Below, piece by piece: positions 23,047 through 34,500 of a stretch of 64,000 nt of DNA. Within the stretch, counting starts at the first letter, position 1, and each line of letters opens with the position of its first letter. The notes below the pieces were generated by a model. The model was not told where the DNA came from, did not search any database, and saw nothing but the letters and a program-made list of their open reading frames with translations. Where the stretch lies: the NCBI RefSeq assembly GCF_000003815.2, contig NC_049984.1, forward strand, positions 2,250,936 to 2,314,935, given 5' to 3'. This stretch comes from Branchiostoma floridae (lineage: Eukaryota; Chordata; Leptocardii; Amphioxiformes; Branchiostomatidae). Both the position numbers and the translations under genes were made by a program.

Positions 23047-23180
23047 CTCAGAACGGTGGACACGGGAAACGTAAACGCATAATTGGGGGAGAAATTCCAG
23101 AGATTCTTGGCGGCCCGACCACTCACTACTATCGGCGGTCAGCCATCTTGAAATGTGACCTGAACCGGAAGTTGATGATG
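23047..23180 (-). promoter_or_regulatory. Probable promoter and non-coding first exon
   Basis: On the minus strand an ETS-type site (ccggaagt on the plus strand at 23164-23171) precedes a YY1-type caagatggctg (23141-23150), the arrangement common at TATA-less housekeeping start sites. The ATG inside the YY1 motif opens only a five-codon frame. A donor (ctgag/gtaggg) lies at about 23047, which would splice to the acceptor near 21961. CpG-rich flanks agree. Confidence 0.5.
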
Positions 23181-25110
23181 CCAGCCCCGAGAGATAGCGA
23201 TAGCATCGACACGCAAAGGGTACATATCCTACTAAGTCAAACTTTGTCAACAATTTCCGCAATTCACATCAACTATCGCCCAGATTTCTACCAGTAAAAA
23301 CAACTTTGTAAAAATATACATTCATATTGATGGCAAAAATGATTCTCTTACAAGAATGGCTCGTATGATTGGGAAATTAAAAGACGAGTTTTAAGAAAGT
23401 CACGTGACGTCCCAAGATCACGGGACGTCCCAAGAAGGGAATCCCTCGGGAAGCAAAAATATTTGACCTGTCAGGCTGTCAGGATCTATCAGTCTTGAGG
23501 CGGCTTGGTAGTCAATCAAAACACGTGTCAGTTTAATAGATTTTTGTGGCAAATTTGTAGCAAAATTGCATTCGAAATGCTCTACCTTTTATATAAAATG
23601 TTGCCATTTCGTATCCACGATTGGGGGTCGATGAGGGCACTTGGTGCGACTTGCTTTTGCGTTGTCACGAACGCTTGAAATGTGGGAAAATGACGCGAAT
23701 AGAATCTACTTGTTAAAAATTAGTGACAAGAATGTCGACCTGAATTTTAAATTCAGAATATTGGCAGTTTACTCTACTCTAAAAATAAACAAACAAACAA
23801 ACCTTTCAATGGAAAGTAATTTTCGACTTAACTTTTGTCATCCGGAACCGGGGATCCATTTTGACATTTACCAAAACATTGATTTTTCTTTCCAAAACTG
23901 ACTAAATTCGCTCGATGCTTTAATGAGGAATCAGCAAGATGTCATATAACATTTCAATGCAAATGTCAATGAGTGATTCCTTTATCTTTATTGAGAAAAA
24001 ATCGTGCGTTTTTACTTTAAACAAATATTTCTGCTTAAACAATATCCACCGCGGACAGTAGCAATACTCGATTCTATCAAAAATGATGTATAAAAGTTAG
24101 GTGTCTGGTGTCAGATCATTATGCTCTAGCTGTTGCCATTTCGTCTTTGCTGCTGGCTTATTTTCGGTAGGCTAGCAAAAATTAGGGGACTTGGTATAAA
24201 AGCCCTTACGTTTTCTTTCACATAACAAATGGATCTCTTTCTCATAGCAATTCGGGAAAGCATTGTTGCTGACCTTAGTCCCATAGTTCCCGGTTACGTC
24301 ATCATACCGTCACATATTGTCGCTGCCACCATCCATTTAATGGATAGGTGAAACAAACGAGACATGACCTGGTGAGATCTACCAAACATTCTTGATATTT
24401 CCTCCATTTATATGGGCCTCACGGGAAAGCGGTTGATTGATAACTGGCAAATTAAAAAATAAACCTTACTTACTCCTTTCCAATAAACTCGTTTATCCGT
24501 GCAAAATGAGAATAGAATGTGATTCATTGCATAACAGCCCTTGGATTCTCTGTGACGCGTATGCCTATAATATTGCACTTTTTCCTTTTTGACGTTTAAC
24601 GTTATATGGGCAGCCGGCCTGTATACCATCCGATTTCTACCGGGGTGCCTTGCACTCGCTGCCCTATTTTTTTAGAGCAGCTAAAGTTTTGCATCGGTTG
24701 ACTGTAACCCCTACGTTAGCCTCCAAGTTTACACTCTTCAACGAGTGCTGGGGTGTATTGTTGAGGGAGTGCCGATTCGAGAACTTTTGAACGCATGGGC
24801 CATGCTGTTATGCTAGAGAGTTGAAAATCTGTAACAATTAAGGAGGTTTGATAAAATTTCTTTTTTTTTTTCATCCTAGTTAGTTGACAAAGTGGAAAAA
24901 CCTCCTTGATAATTTCTGATTATAGCGTTATTTCCACATACACAGATGTCAAAAGATAAATACACCTGTACCTATAACGTCACATGCAAATGCGAAAACC
25001 GTTAATTTGATTTTTCACACTTTTGTGATTGTTTTTGCCGGGGCGCCGCAGGCGCCCGGCTTTGTCCCCGGTTTAATGGTTCGTCCTTGGATGGGTCTGC
25101 TATGGTCGCA
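23181..25110. other. Intergenic, no gene recognised
   Basis: Short unsupported frames only. A small inverted pair aaggaggtt / aacctcctt brackets about 24838-24910 (see the same motif at 48466 and 52396). A GC-rich hairpin-like ggggcgccgcaggcgcc lies near 25040. Confidence 0.5.
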
Positions 25111-25226
25111 AAATGTACCGTGCGTTTTTACGACAATTCTCAGCCCTTCTCAGCCCTTCAAATAAACGCAATGTACCGTGCGTTTTTACGACAATTCTCA
25201 GCCCTTCTTAGCCCTTCAAATAAACG
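25111..25226. repeat. Tandem duplication, two ~60-bp units
   Basis: Two nearly identical units (atgtaccgtgcgttttt ... agcccttcaaataaacg) lie head to tail. No further copies. Confidence 0.85.
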
Positions 25227-25399
25227 TTGTAAGAATACTGTTTATCCATGACCTCTACTCGTACAGAAAACATTGCAGCGCTCATTAGCAAAGTCTAGGA
25301 AAGGAAAATGTTTCTTGATTTGCAGTAAAACACTGGTCATGTAACATTTGAGGAGTTGTCGTTAAATCGCACGGTTCATTTTGCGATAGCGTTGACGGG

Positions 25400-25620
25400 T
25401 CCGGGTATTTAGCGGAATAACCCGGAATAACCCGGAATAACCCGGAATAACCTTAATAAAGGATGAAAGCTACCGAAATACAGTGTGCTTTGATAAGTTA
25501 AGATCGCAGAATGCAATATTTTGGCATAAAATAATGTATATATGGCCATGGGAACAAGAAATATTACGGTTATTCCGGGTTATTCCGGGTCATTTCGGGT
25601 TATTCCGGTAAATACCCTCA
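25400..25620. mobile_element. Palindromic element with (ataacccgga)n arms
   Basis: The left end has gggtatttagcgg followed by four ataacccgga-type 10-bp repeats. The right end has the inverted repeats (ttattccgggt)n followed by ccggtaaataccc. The two arrays are mirror images about a ~100-bp spacer, so the whole could fold into a long hairpin. No ORF. Confidence 0.83.
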
Positions 25621-25754
25621 CGGGCGTTGACGGTGCGGAGGAGGTGAGATTTTTATCGTACAGAAATTGGTACAGTTTGTAAAGTTATCTTTCTGGAATT
25701 CGGATGTATTAAAATATAACATTACATTCTAAGGCGTAGTGTCATGTGAGTAAA

Positions 25755-26012
25755 ATGAGCACGACATTTGACGAAAGATTTTGTGGAGGGTATACAGTCA
25801 AGTTTATTGTGCAACGATTGGAACAGTTTACGTGCGGGTGGGAGGGGGGCGTGCGTCTATATATGCAGCTGCAGGAGGTCCTGCAGGACATTTTCGATCG
25901 TAAGAGTAACGTACAATTTGAAAAGATAGTGATCATGAATTCGGACACATTGAAACATATTTCCAAGGAACGGTATATAGTTTTTTTAGTAAAACCAGTG
26001 TGTGGGGATTGA
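25755..26012 (+). CDS. Short hypothetical ORF, duplicated downstream
   Basis: About 85 codons (MSTTFDERFCGG...) of unknown family. The segment ~25870-25990 recurs in diverged, frame-disrupted form at ~26060-26160 (gcattttygatygtaa...gtacaa.ttgaaaagat), so this could be part of a tandemly duplicated element and not a gene. Low support. Confidence 0.2.
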   Translation: MSTTFDERFCGGYTVKFIVQRLEQFTCGWEGGVRLYMQLQEVLQDIFDRKSNVQFEKIVIMNSDTLKHISKERYIVFLVKPVCGD

Positions 26013-26526
26013 CGAGAATTTAGATAGTTTAATGGTGCACTGTGCTTGAGCCGATGCGAGGCATTATGCAGGGCATTTTTGATTGTAAAAATATCGTACA
26101 AGTTGAAAAGATGGATCGGATTCTAATACATTAAAACATACATTTCCAAAGAATAGTAGAAAACAACGGATTGTAGCTAACTGTTAAACAATCAGCAAAG
26201 CAGTTGGCAAGATGTCACACCTGAACTTTTGTAGATTTTTGCTTTTTGTTGGTACTAGTAAGATGTTATGTGATCAAGACAATATTTTCTTTCTGTTTCA
26301 GTGACGCCTTAGACTGTTCTCTGCTATATATACAAGTGACACAGTAATATACAGAAACTTACAGCTAGCAAAAGTCTGTACTCAATAAGATTTTACACAG
26401 TACACATTTATACTTCTTCTGCTGAAATCTACGCATTACATTTTGCATCCAACCAAAGAGGTTTGAAAGAGAGTCCTTGATCCAACCAAATTAGACCTTG
26501 AGACCTATTAACAGATCATTGATCAC

Positions 26527-26830
26527 TGTGCATTTTGCACATACCAGACTCAATCGTGCCACTGAGCACTGCATTTTGCACACACCAGACCAATTGTGCC
26601 ACTGAGCACTGTGCATTTTGCACACACCAGACCTATCGTGCCATTGAGCACTGTGCATTTTGCACACACCAGACCTATCGTGCCATTGAGCACTGTGCAT
26701 TTTGCACACACCAGACCAATCGTGCCATTGAGCACTGTGCATTTTGCACACACCAGACCAATCGTGCCATTGAGCACTGTGCATTTTGCACACACCAGAC
26801 TCAATCGTGCCACTGAGCACTGTGCATTGT
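26527..26830. repeat. 42-bp minisatellite, about 7 copies
   Basis: The unit gagcactgtgcattttgcac recurs every 42 bp with an alternating cagacctatcgtg / cagaccaatcgtg ending. Because 42 is divisible by three, long 14-residue-periodic frames appear on both strands; these are repeat artefacts. The array ends about 40 bases before the protease-like ORF at 26870. Confidence 0.93.
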
Positions 26831-26869
26831 GCAAATAAAGTCAAGCAAAGAACACATATATTGTGAACA

Positions 26870-28144
26870 ATGTGTGAATCTATTTTATCGGGAAAATACC
26901 ACCAAGGTGACATCATTTTCAGTGGAGATAATAGAGGCAAACAATGCACTGCAAATGCTTTAATGGCAGTTGTTAACCACAGTACTTGCAGACAAGCAAT
27001 TACCTGGACAAGTACAGACCTTGATGGTGTACTTTTTCAAGGAGATGCACTATACACCTACATAAAACCATCACTAAGATCTGGTGTGGAGTTCCTCTCC
27101 GTTGATGATATTCCAGACTATTTGCAACTTTACAACAATACTGTACGTGTATCAATAAAAGAGTCTTACACTGGAGACATATTTGCCACAGAAGCAGTCT
27201 ATCCTTATTACACCTTAAAGAAAGCCCTAGAAGCAGCATTTGCTGAATCCAACACTTGTCTTTTCATAACAGCACATGGAATAACTGGTTCAACAGTAGC
27301 ATTGTTGCACGCTGATAACAAGTATTTTGTTTATGACTCACATGCCAGAAGTCCCATAACAGCATTGCCAGATAGCCATGGCACTTCTACTTTAAGCATG
27401 CACAGTTCAAACAGCAATCTAGTTTCATTCTTGCAACAACTTAACTGGAACACAACATGCAATTTTGAGGTTGTCCCAGTACAAGCAGAAAATGTTTTCT
27501 TATCAGTTGAACCTACTGGTATACACATTATCAATCTGACTAGCAATGTTTCTTCTATGATTGAGTCAGAAAACTGCTTTCAAGTTCAACAACAACACAC
27601 ATACACCTTGGTTAAACCAGAGTTTGTATCTACGAAAGAGAACCTACAACAACCAAACACAGCATTTCCATTTGCACCACATTGTAACCAAAGTACTGGG
27701 AAAAACATTGTGCCATGCACCACAAGCAAACATCCAAGTGCTATGCCAGAGAACAGGAATGAAGGCCTCTTGAATCAATTAGTAATGTCACCAAATGCAG
27801 CATCAAATTTAAATGATAAAAAAGTGCAAGGTCTTGCAATCCAAAGCGCAATATGCAAGGACAAACAAGAAAAACAAACCTATCAACAGAAGACAGAGAG
27901 TCTTGCAGAACAAAGAACATCATACAAAGCAAAGAAAGCAAATGAGACCTGTGAGCAGAAGAAAGAACGACAATGCACATCCGGGACCTCTTCCCGCCTT
28001 TGGCTGTGGTCTCGCACCGGAGTTTCTTTTACGATTTTTATATCCGGCACACAGCGCACACAAGGGATACAATTCCGCCCACAAAAGTACGCCGGAAAAT
28101 CCAATTATACCAGTGAACAAAGGTTTCCAGCCAACTTCCCATAG
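26870..28144 (+). CDS. C76-like cysteine protease ORF, probably transposon-derived
   Basis: A 424-residue intronless frame. Residues 1-~240 look like a papain-fold deubiquitinase of the C76 (tegument-USP-like) type: a conserved opening (GDIIFSGDNRGKQCTANAL) with candidate nucleophile Cys26, and an Asp-x-His pair (YFVYDSHAR, Asp156 and His158). Such domains are also found at the N-termini of large transposon proteins in invertebrates. Residues ~310-360 are charged and repetitive (KDKQEKQTYQQKTE, KKANETCEQKKERQ), like the linker before the Helitron/PIF1 part of those proteins. No helicase or Rep follows: after about 27975 the frame runs into unrelated sequence, so this is probably a 3'-truncated copy. 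The catalytic set looks intact. Function unproven. Confidence 0.62.
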   Translation: MCESILSGKYHQGDIIFSGDNRGKQCTANALMAVVNHSTCRQAITWTSTDLDGVLFQGDALYTYIKPSLRSGVEFLSVDDIPDYLQLYNNTVRVSIKESYTGDIFATEAVYPYYTLKKALEAAFAESNTCLFITAHGITGSTVALLHADNKYFVYDSHARSPITALPDSHGTSTLSMHSSNSNLVSFLQQLNWNTTCNFEVVPVQAENVFLSVEPTGIHIINLTSNVSSMIESENCFQVQQQHTYTLVKPEFVSTKENLQQPNTAFPFAPHCNQSTGKNIVPCTTSKHPSAMPENRNEGLLNQLVMSPNAASNLNDKKVQGLAIQSAICKDKQEKQTYQQKTESLAEQRTSYKAKKANETCEQKKERQCTSGTSSRLWLWSRTGVSFTIFISGTQRTQGIQFRPQKYAGKSNYTSEQRFPANFP

Positions 28145-28591
28145 ATTTTAGATATAAACTTCTAGTTTAATAATGATGCACATTTTACTGGAACACAACA
28201 TGAAATTTTGAGGTAGTCCTTCCAAATGCGCCCCGGCCAGCTTTTTTTAAAAGCTTTCTTGTTTATGGAGATTTGTTTCCAATGGCCAACACGCGCTGAT
28301 TTTTCAGACGCGCGAATGTGGTGTAGCTAAATGTGCTGCTACTTTTCTTGACGTGCAGACGACAGGTGCCGAGAAGAAAGAAGATTTGCTTCGAAAGTTA
28401 TGTGAGCATCGGATATTTCATCTTACTTTAATACGATTCAGCAAGGGAATCTTAACGTAGAGTTTTGGTCACCGAACAAAAGATTTTCTGTCACAGTTTG
28501 CGTAAAGTCGGTTTCGTCTCTACGTCTTTTTGAGAAGGCGGGAATTTCGATTTCATTCGTACCTTGTCTTCCATGACACGAACAGAGCAAA
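28145..28591 (+). promoter_or_regulatory. Upstream region of C18orf63-like gene
   Basis: Spacer between the protease-like ORF and the next gene. A piece of that ORF recurs at 28185-28216 (ggaacacaacatg.aattttgaggt), matching about 27449-27478. The last ~200 bases probably contain the promoter and 5' UTR of the following gene; no TATA box seen. Confidence 0.35.
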
Positions 28592-31500
28592 ATGGTGGAA
28601 AGTCGTCACACAGGACAGGCTTTGCTGTTCTTCTCGAGTTTACCTGACCTGAAGAAGCTGTGTGTGATCACCTTGACCGTGAAGAAGGCAGCAAAAACTC
28701 CCACAAGTAGCGGCCCTGCAACCGGCAAGTTTCAACTACAGATCACCAAATGCAGGTAACCCGATCGTGTTTGTCGTGGTAAAACAAAATTTCTCATGTT
28801 TTCCTTTCAATTTTCAGCCCATAATCGCTTTTAGAAAAGCCATGTTCATTAACAGAAATGTTTAAAACATTGATAATGTTGTTTAAAGTATGCTGGGTTG
28901 ACAGGGTAGCTTGAGGCAGTTAGAATAAAGCAACTCAGTTGCCAAAGTCATGTTTCGTCCAGTCTTCAGTTTTGTTCAAATTAGTTGTTTTTGGACGTTT
29001 TCATGTGAAATGTCATATTGTCTTGGCTTTGCTATTCTGTTAGAGAACTGATCTTCACTGAAGCTGGGATCCTGGCATCTCCATCAGTGGATGACTATGA
29101 CACCATCAACATTATTGTCCAGGTACTGAGGGGATCATGTAGTGTACTTGNNNNNNNNNNNNNNNNNNNNNNNNNNNNNNNNNNNNNNNNNNNNNNNNNN
29201 NNNNNNNNNNNNNNNNNNNNNNNNNNNNNNNNNNNNNNNNNNNNNNNNNNNNNNNNNNNNNNNNNNNNNNNNNNNNNNNNNNNNNNNNNNNNNNNNNNNN
29301 NNNNNNNNNNNNNNNNNNNNNNNNNNNNNNNNNNNNNNNNNNNNNNNNNNNNNNNNNNNNNNNNNNNNNNNNNNNNNNNNNNNNNNNNNNNNNNNNNNNN
29401 NNNNNNNNNNNNNNNNNNNNNNNNNNNNNNNNNNNNNNNNNNNNNNNNNNNNNNNNNNNNNNNNNNNNNNNNNNNNNNNNNNNNNNNNNNNNNNNNGTGC
29501 GGACCGTCTGACGAGCAAGTTGTAGAGATTTCATCATCATCATTATCACGGGCGGCTTGCCTGGACCAGGTCCACTCTTTCTTTCCAGACAGCTCTGTCC
29601 CTTAAAATGTTCTAAACGAGATTTAATTGCCTTGATATATTGTTCATCAAAGGGTACTAATTTTTTGTTGTTCTACAACAGCTTGAAGACTTTGCAGTTG
29701 ACCCACAGGCTTCCTGGCTCTTCTATAGCAACCCATATGCAGTCGTTTCTGAACATTTCATCCAAGATCGATGGTGCTATGTTCTGCCCAGGTATGTAGC
29801 TAAGGATCTTTGAATAGTTTTGTCAGGTTGGTACGTCACTGGTAAAGAGGCTCTTTTTACACAATCATTACTTTATTTCCACCGTCTGACACCCTCCTCA
29901 GGGCAGCGACACCTATTGATGCAGTGCAATGTGAACCATTCAGAATTGCCCTGATGGAGGTGATCAACAGACACTCAGGGAAAGGTCTGTGGAAATAAGG
30001 CAGTGTTTGTGTAAAAAAAAGTCTCTTAATTCTATGTAGCCAAGGATTTAATGACAAGGTTCTATGATGAAATGTGCAAATAACTTTCAAGTAGAATATT
30101 ACCTTAAAATTAGATCTTTCTTTTGGAGCTAAAATTCTATCAAATCTCAAACTATGTGATCACTCATATTTACTCATGGAATGTTTTGTAGTCCAAGCAT
30201 CAGTTTGCTATACTACCATCCCTCCACTTTTCTTTTAAGTAATCGTAGATCATTCTTGCATATATTGAGTGTTACATGAAAAAAACTGTGAAGTTGAATG
30301 CCTTTTTCCATAGCAACAAGAAAGGCCAGGTGATCTCTGTAACCCGCCAGCTCCCAGAGAACTGTCCTTTTCAAGGCTACAAAGATCTGCGCAGACACTG
30401 GAAGAACACTGTAGGTTTCCACTTTCAGATTTCTTTTTTATTCAAAAGATAACAGAGAAAAAAAGGTGGGGAGCTAAATTTGTGACAACATATATCAATG
30501 CTGCCACTTGTACAATAGAAAGTAAAGTATTAAACAAGACCAATTAAACTTTGCAAATACATTTAGCAAATGAAGGAACTAATAGACATATGAAGTTTTA
30601 GCGTGAGTTAAAGCCATCTACCGGCATAAAAGAAAGAAAAAAGGACATATGTTACTAAAAGCGTTTTGAGAATTTGCATTAGACACTCTGAAATTGTTTT
30701 CTTCACTCAAGCACCAACATCAAAGAGAGACATGGGGCTTTAAAATTATCATGTTAAATTCTATCTTTCATTTTTTTAATGGACAAATAATTCTACACAT
30801 CAAAATTCAAATGGTGTCATTTTTTTCATACTTTCCATGCAGTATGGATACAGGTTACCGGAGTCAGAGGAAGGCCTGTTCTACTACAACGTCTACTTCA
30901 GGCCTATAGGGGAGAATGTGTTCACGTATCCTTCTGATTTGGACAGTTTTGATACTGATAGAGTACTGATAGCTGTTGTTGGTCAAATCAGAAGAAAAGG
31001 CAATATCCATTCATGCAAATGCAGGATATTGGTGCGGAAATGTCCATGGCACTGAATCATTGGAGCACATCATTGGGTCTGTCTATGGTACTGAATCATT
31101 GGGGCACATCATTGGGTCCTGTCTATGGTACTGAATCATTGGGGCACATCATTGGGTCCTGTCTATGGTACTGAATCATTGGGGCACAGCATTGAGTCCT
31201 GTCTATGGTACTGAATCATTGGGGCACAGCATTGAGTCCTGTCTATGGTACTGAATCATTGGGGCACAGCATTGGGTGCTGTCTATGGTACTGAATCATT
31301 GGGGCACATCATTGGGTGCTGTCTATGGTACTGAATCATTGGGGCACATCATTGGGTCCTGTCTATGGTACTGAATCAATGGGGCACATCACTGGGTGCT
31401 GTCTATGGTACTGAATCACTGGGGCAAATCCTTGTGTATGGTACTGAATCAATGGGGCACATCATTGGGTGCTGTCTATGTTTCTAAATCATTGGGGCAC

Positions 31501-34500
31501 ATTATTGGGGCCTGTCCTTGGTACGAAATCATTGAATGCTGTCTTTTTGTTCTGAATCATTGGGGCACATCCTTGCGTGCTGGCGCTGTCTTTTGGTTTG
31601 TCACTGTGTAGCATACAATGCATGCATCAAAGCATTCTTTTAGATTATGCTTCATCATCAAGGATGAAAAAATGCAATCTTTGCACACATTCAGATCATT
31701 GCCTGTCCTTTCTGCTGAAAGTCTGCTTGGTGGCGTCAGGCATGGCGTAACTGGTAGACCGTTTGGCTCGGAATCTATAGGTCCTGAGTTCGTTCCCCGC
31801 CGTGCCCCTGACGTTGTGCCCTTGGGAAAGGCACTTTACATGACCTTCCTCACTTCACCCAGGTGTAAAAATGGGTACCTGACTTCAGTCAAGAAGGTAA
31901 AAGACTACCTTTACCTTCTGTCTGTACCGAGTATGTGGCACTGTTGATATCAGTTACAAAACTTGAGTGATTATCCTCGTCTGTCCAAAAGCAAATAGAA
32001 AAAGAAAGTCTGCTTGTAGAAACCTGACTTCCTTAAGCCCCTGTCAGCTACCCTTGCTGGTGTGTGCGGAAGAGTGACGTAGTGGAGCTGATGCGGACGG
32101 ACTGTGCCGCGGTGGCTGCAGCGTTTCTGGCAGAACTGCACGGCAGGCTGCCGGCAATGTGTGACCACGTGCTCCGCTTCACCAAGAAACCCCTGTACGC
32201 CACACCCAGAATGAGAGAGGCTAGTGCACAGGTACTGAAAAAACTACTGTATTTTGTTCAAATCTTTATATTTGTTACACGGATGTATTCAGTATCTTGT
32301 TGAAGTTCAGACCTGCACGGCAGGCTGCCGGCGATGTGTGGCCACGTGCTCTGCTTCACCAGGAAACCTCTGTACGCCACACCCAGAATGAGAGAGGCTA
32401 GTGCACAGGTACTGAGAAAACTACTTGGAACTTTGACATTTCTTTCTGGAGTTGTGAGAAATAAGAAATGATGAAGTTAACATTTGTTTTATGATAATGT
32501 TTGACACCCTGAAAAATGTGTGATACAGGGCTTTTTCCATCCCACCCATTGTTTTATAGCACATGTTGATAATTTGCATCCTTATATCCATCATTTTAAC
32601 CTTACAAAAATACATTTTCATTAATTTCTTGTCAAGGAGGTCACATTTTTTGGACAGGTGGAATCTTTTTTCTGTCCCAATCAGCAAATTTCCATTCCAG
32701 GACAGAGTAACAGGTCCTGAAGACAGCCCTTTTAGCAAAGCATGTTACATTCATTCTTGCATGCACAGCACAATTCACCAGGTGTTTCCCTTCTTTTACA
32801 ATATCAGGGCAGCTTGCTATTTAGAGGAAGTTTGACAGCCGCTGCACCACCAAGCAGAGGCTCCTACCGACCAGTGGCAAAACCGTCTAGCTACACTCTT
32901 ACCCAGCCTGCCAGGCTTGTCACCTCTTCCACCCCACAAGACAGGTCCCCCAGTCCTGCAACACAGCCTGTCAGCAACAGTAGGGGTGATGTTTCATTGT
33001 AAATTCGTTGGACTAGACAAATCCAAATCTTTAATGCATTCAATATTCAGTAATTTCAGCAGCTGGAGGGGAAGGGAGTAGCCCAAGTATTTTACTTTTA
33101 GCGAGAATATTAGTGACAACATTTTTTCTAGCAGTTTAGCAGTGTCACTGCTTAAGTCGCGAAGACTAAGTTGCTGTTAAAAATTCAAGAATTACAGTAT
33201 TTCTTCATGGATTCATAAAAGTGCAGAGCGTAGACACATATGATTACAGTACACACAACCTCAAAATTTACATACATATGACTACAATGCACACAAAGAG
33301 GACTAATAACTAGAAAGGCCAACATTTGCTTAAGAGCAAATACAGCATATTTCAGCCATACCCCTTCCCACGCAACATTGGACTGTTCCAAATCCCCCCT
33401 GCGCAAAAATGGAACATCCTCTTAACAGTAGATTATCCCCCAAAGTGGACTGGTATTGTGAATTGATTCCAGGTAAAAACAGAGCTTGCTACTATTTTTC
33501 AGAAAATGACAATAATCACACCTTCCATTCAGAAAATTTTCATCATGACTGAAAATTGTTGAATGACTTCATGTAATGTCATTAATGTCAGACCCGGAAG
33601 ATACGATTTAACCTTGTTCGAGGATTTATTTTCGTCTGTCTGGTCAGTCTGTTCATACCCTGGCGCCGAGAGTGTTTTATTGGGCTGAAACTCTGGCAGT
33701 TTAAAGTTACTTACAATTTAAATGTTCAAAGTTTATGTCAAACAACAACAGCACTAGGAAATGTGGCCACTATAGACAGGTGGTCACTATAGAGAAAATG
33801 CTGATCTATTGACTAGGAGCCATACGCTACACATGATTTCAGTACACTGATCATTAATCATATAAACATTGCACAGGTAAGCCAATTGTTTAGATGTACA
33901 ATTAAGTTCAAATAATTCTGAAGAGAAATATTGATGAGAAAATAATCATTCTCGCCACTGTCTAACTTATAATTACGTATCAAAACTAAACGCAGATTTT
34001 CTAACTAACGCACCTTTCGCCGACTTCATCAAAGGACCGCCGGCTATCAATCAAACACGGCTGTTGATTAGACTTAGAGTTTCAAACAGTCATGTGCTGT
34101 GTGCCAGTTGACAGCGAACTTCATGCTACGTGATGTTTTACATTGCTTGGACCTTCTTTCCTACAGCAGTGCTTCTACAAAATGTTTAGACTGTAACACT
34201 GAGTCCCACATGTTTTATAGAATAGAATTTGACGCAGAACAGCGTTTTTTGCTGGGTATTTTTCTTGAAACATGTCCGTGGGAATATCAGCGAGGCGGCG
34301 ACGTAGGGATATCAGACCGTCAACAAAAGTCGCACGGCGGCTAACGGCGCAGCGAAGATACTAGCGCTATAAATAAGCGCTTCAACTAAGGATGGCAACC
34401 CGTACAATATTTTTGTATACTGTTGAGCTAAGTAAAGTTTGTTGTTTATGAGGTTTTAGTTGTCTTTGAAGCTTTGACCCGAAATATTTTAAAGTCAAAC

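Noticed and set aside
26491-26949. Long repetitive frames on both strands (14-residue repeats)
   Set aside because: They follow from a 42-bp minisatellite whose length is divisible by three; equal openness on both strands argues against coding.
29018-29605. Frames across the N gap
   Set aside because: Ns are not sequence; only the flanking spliced exons are supported.
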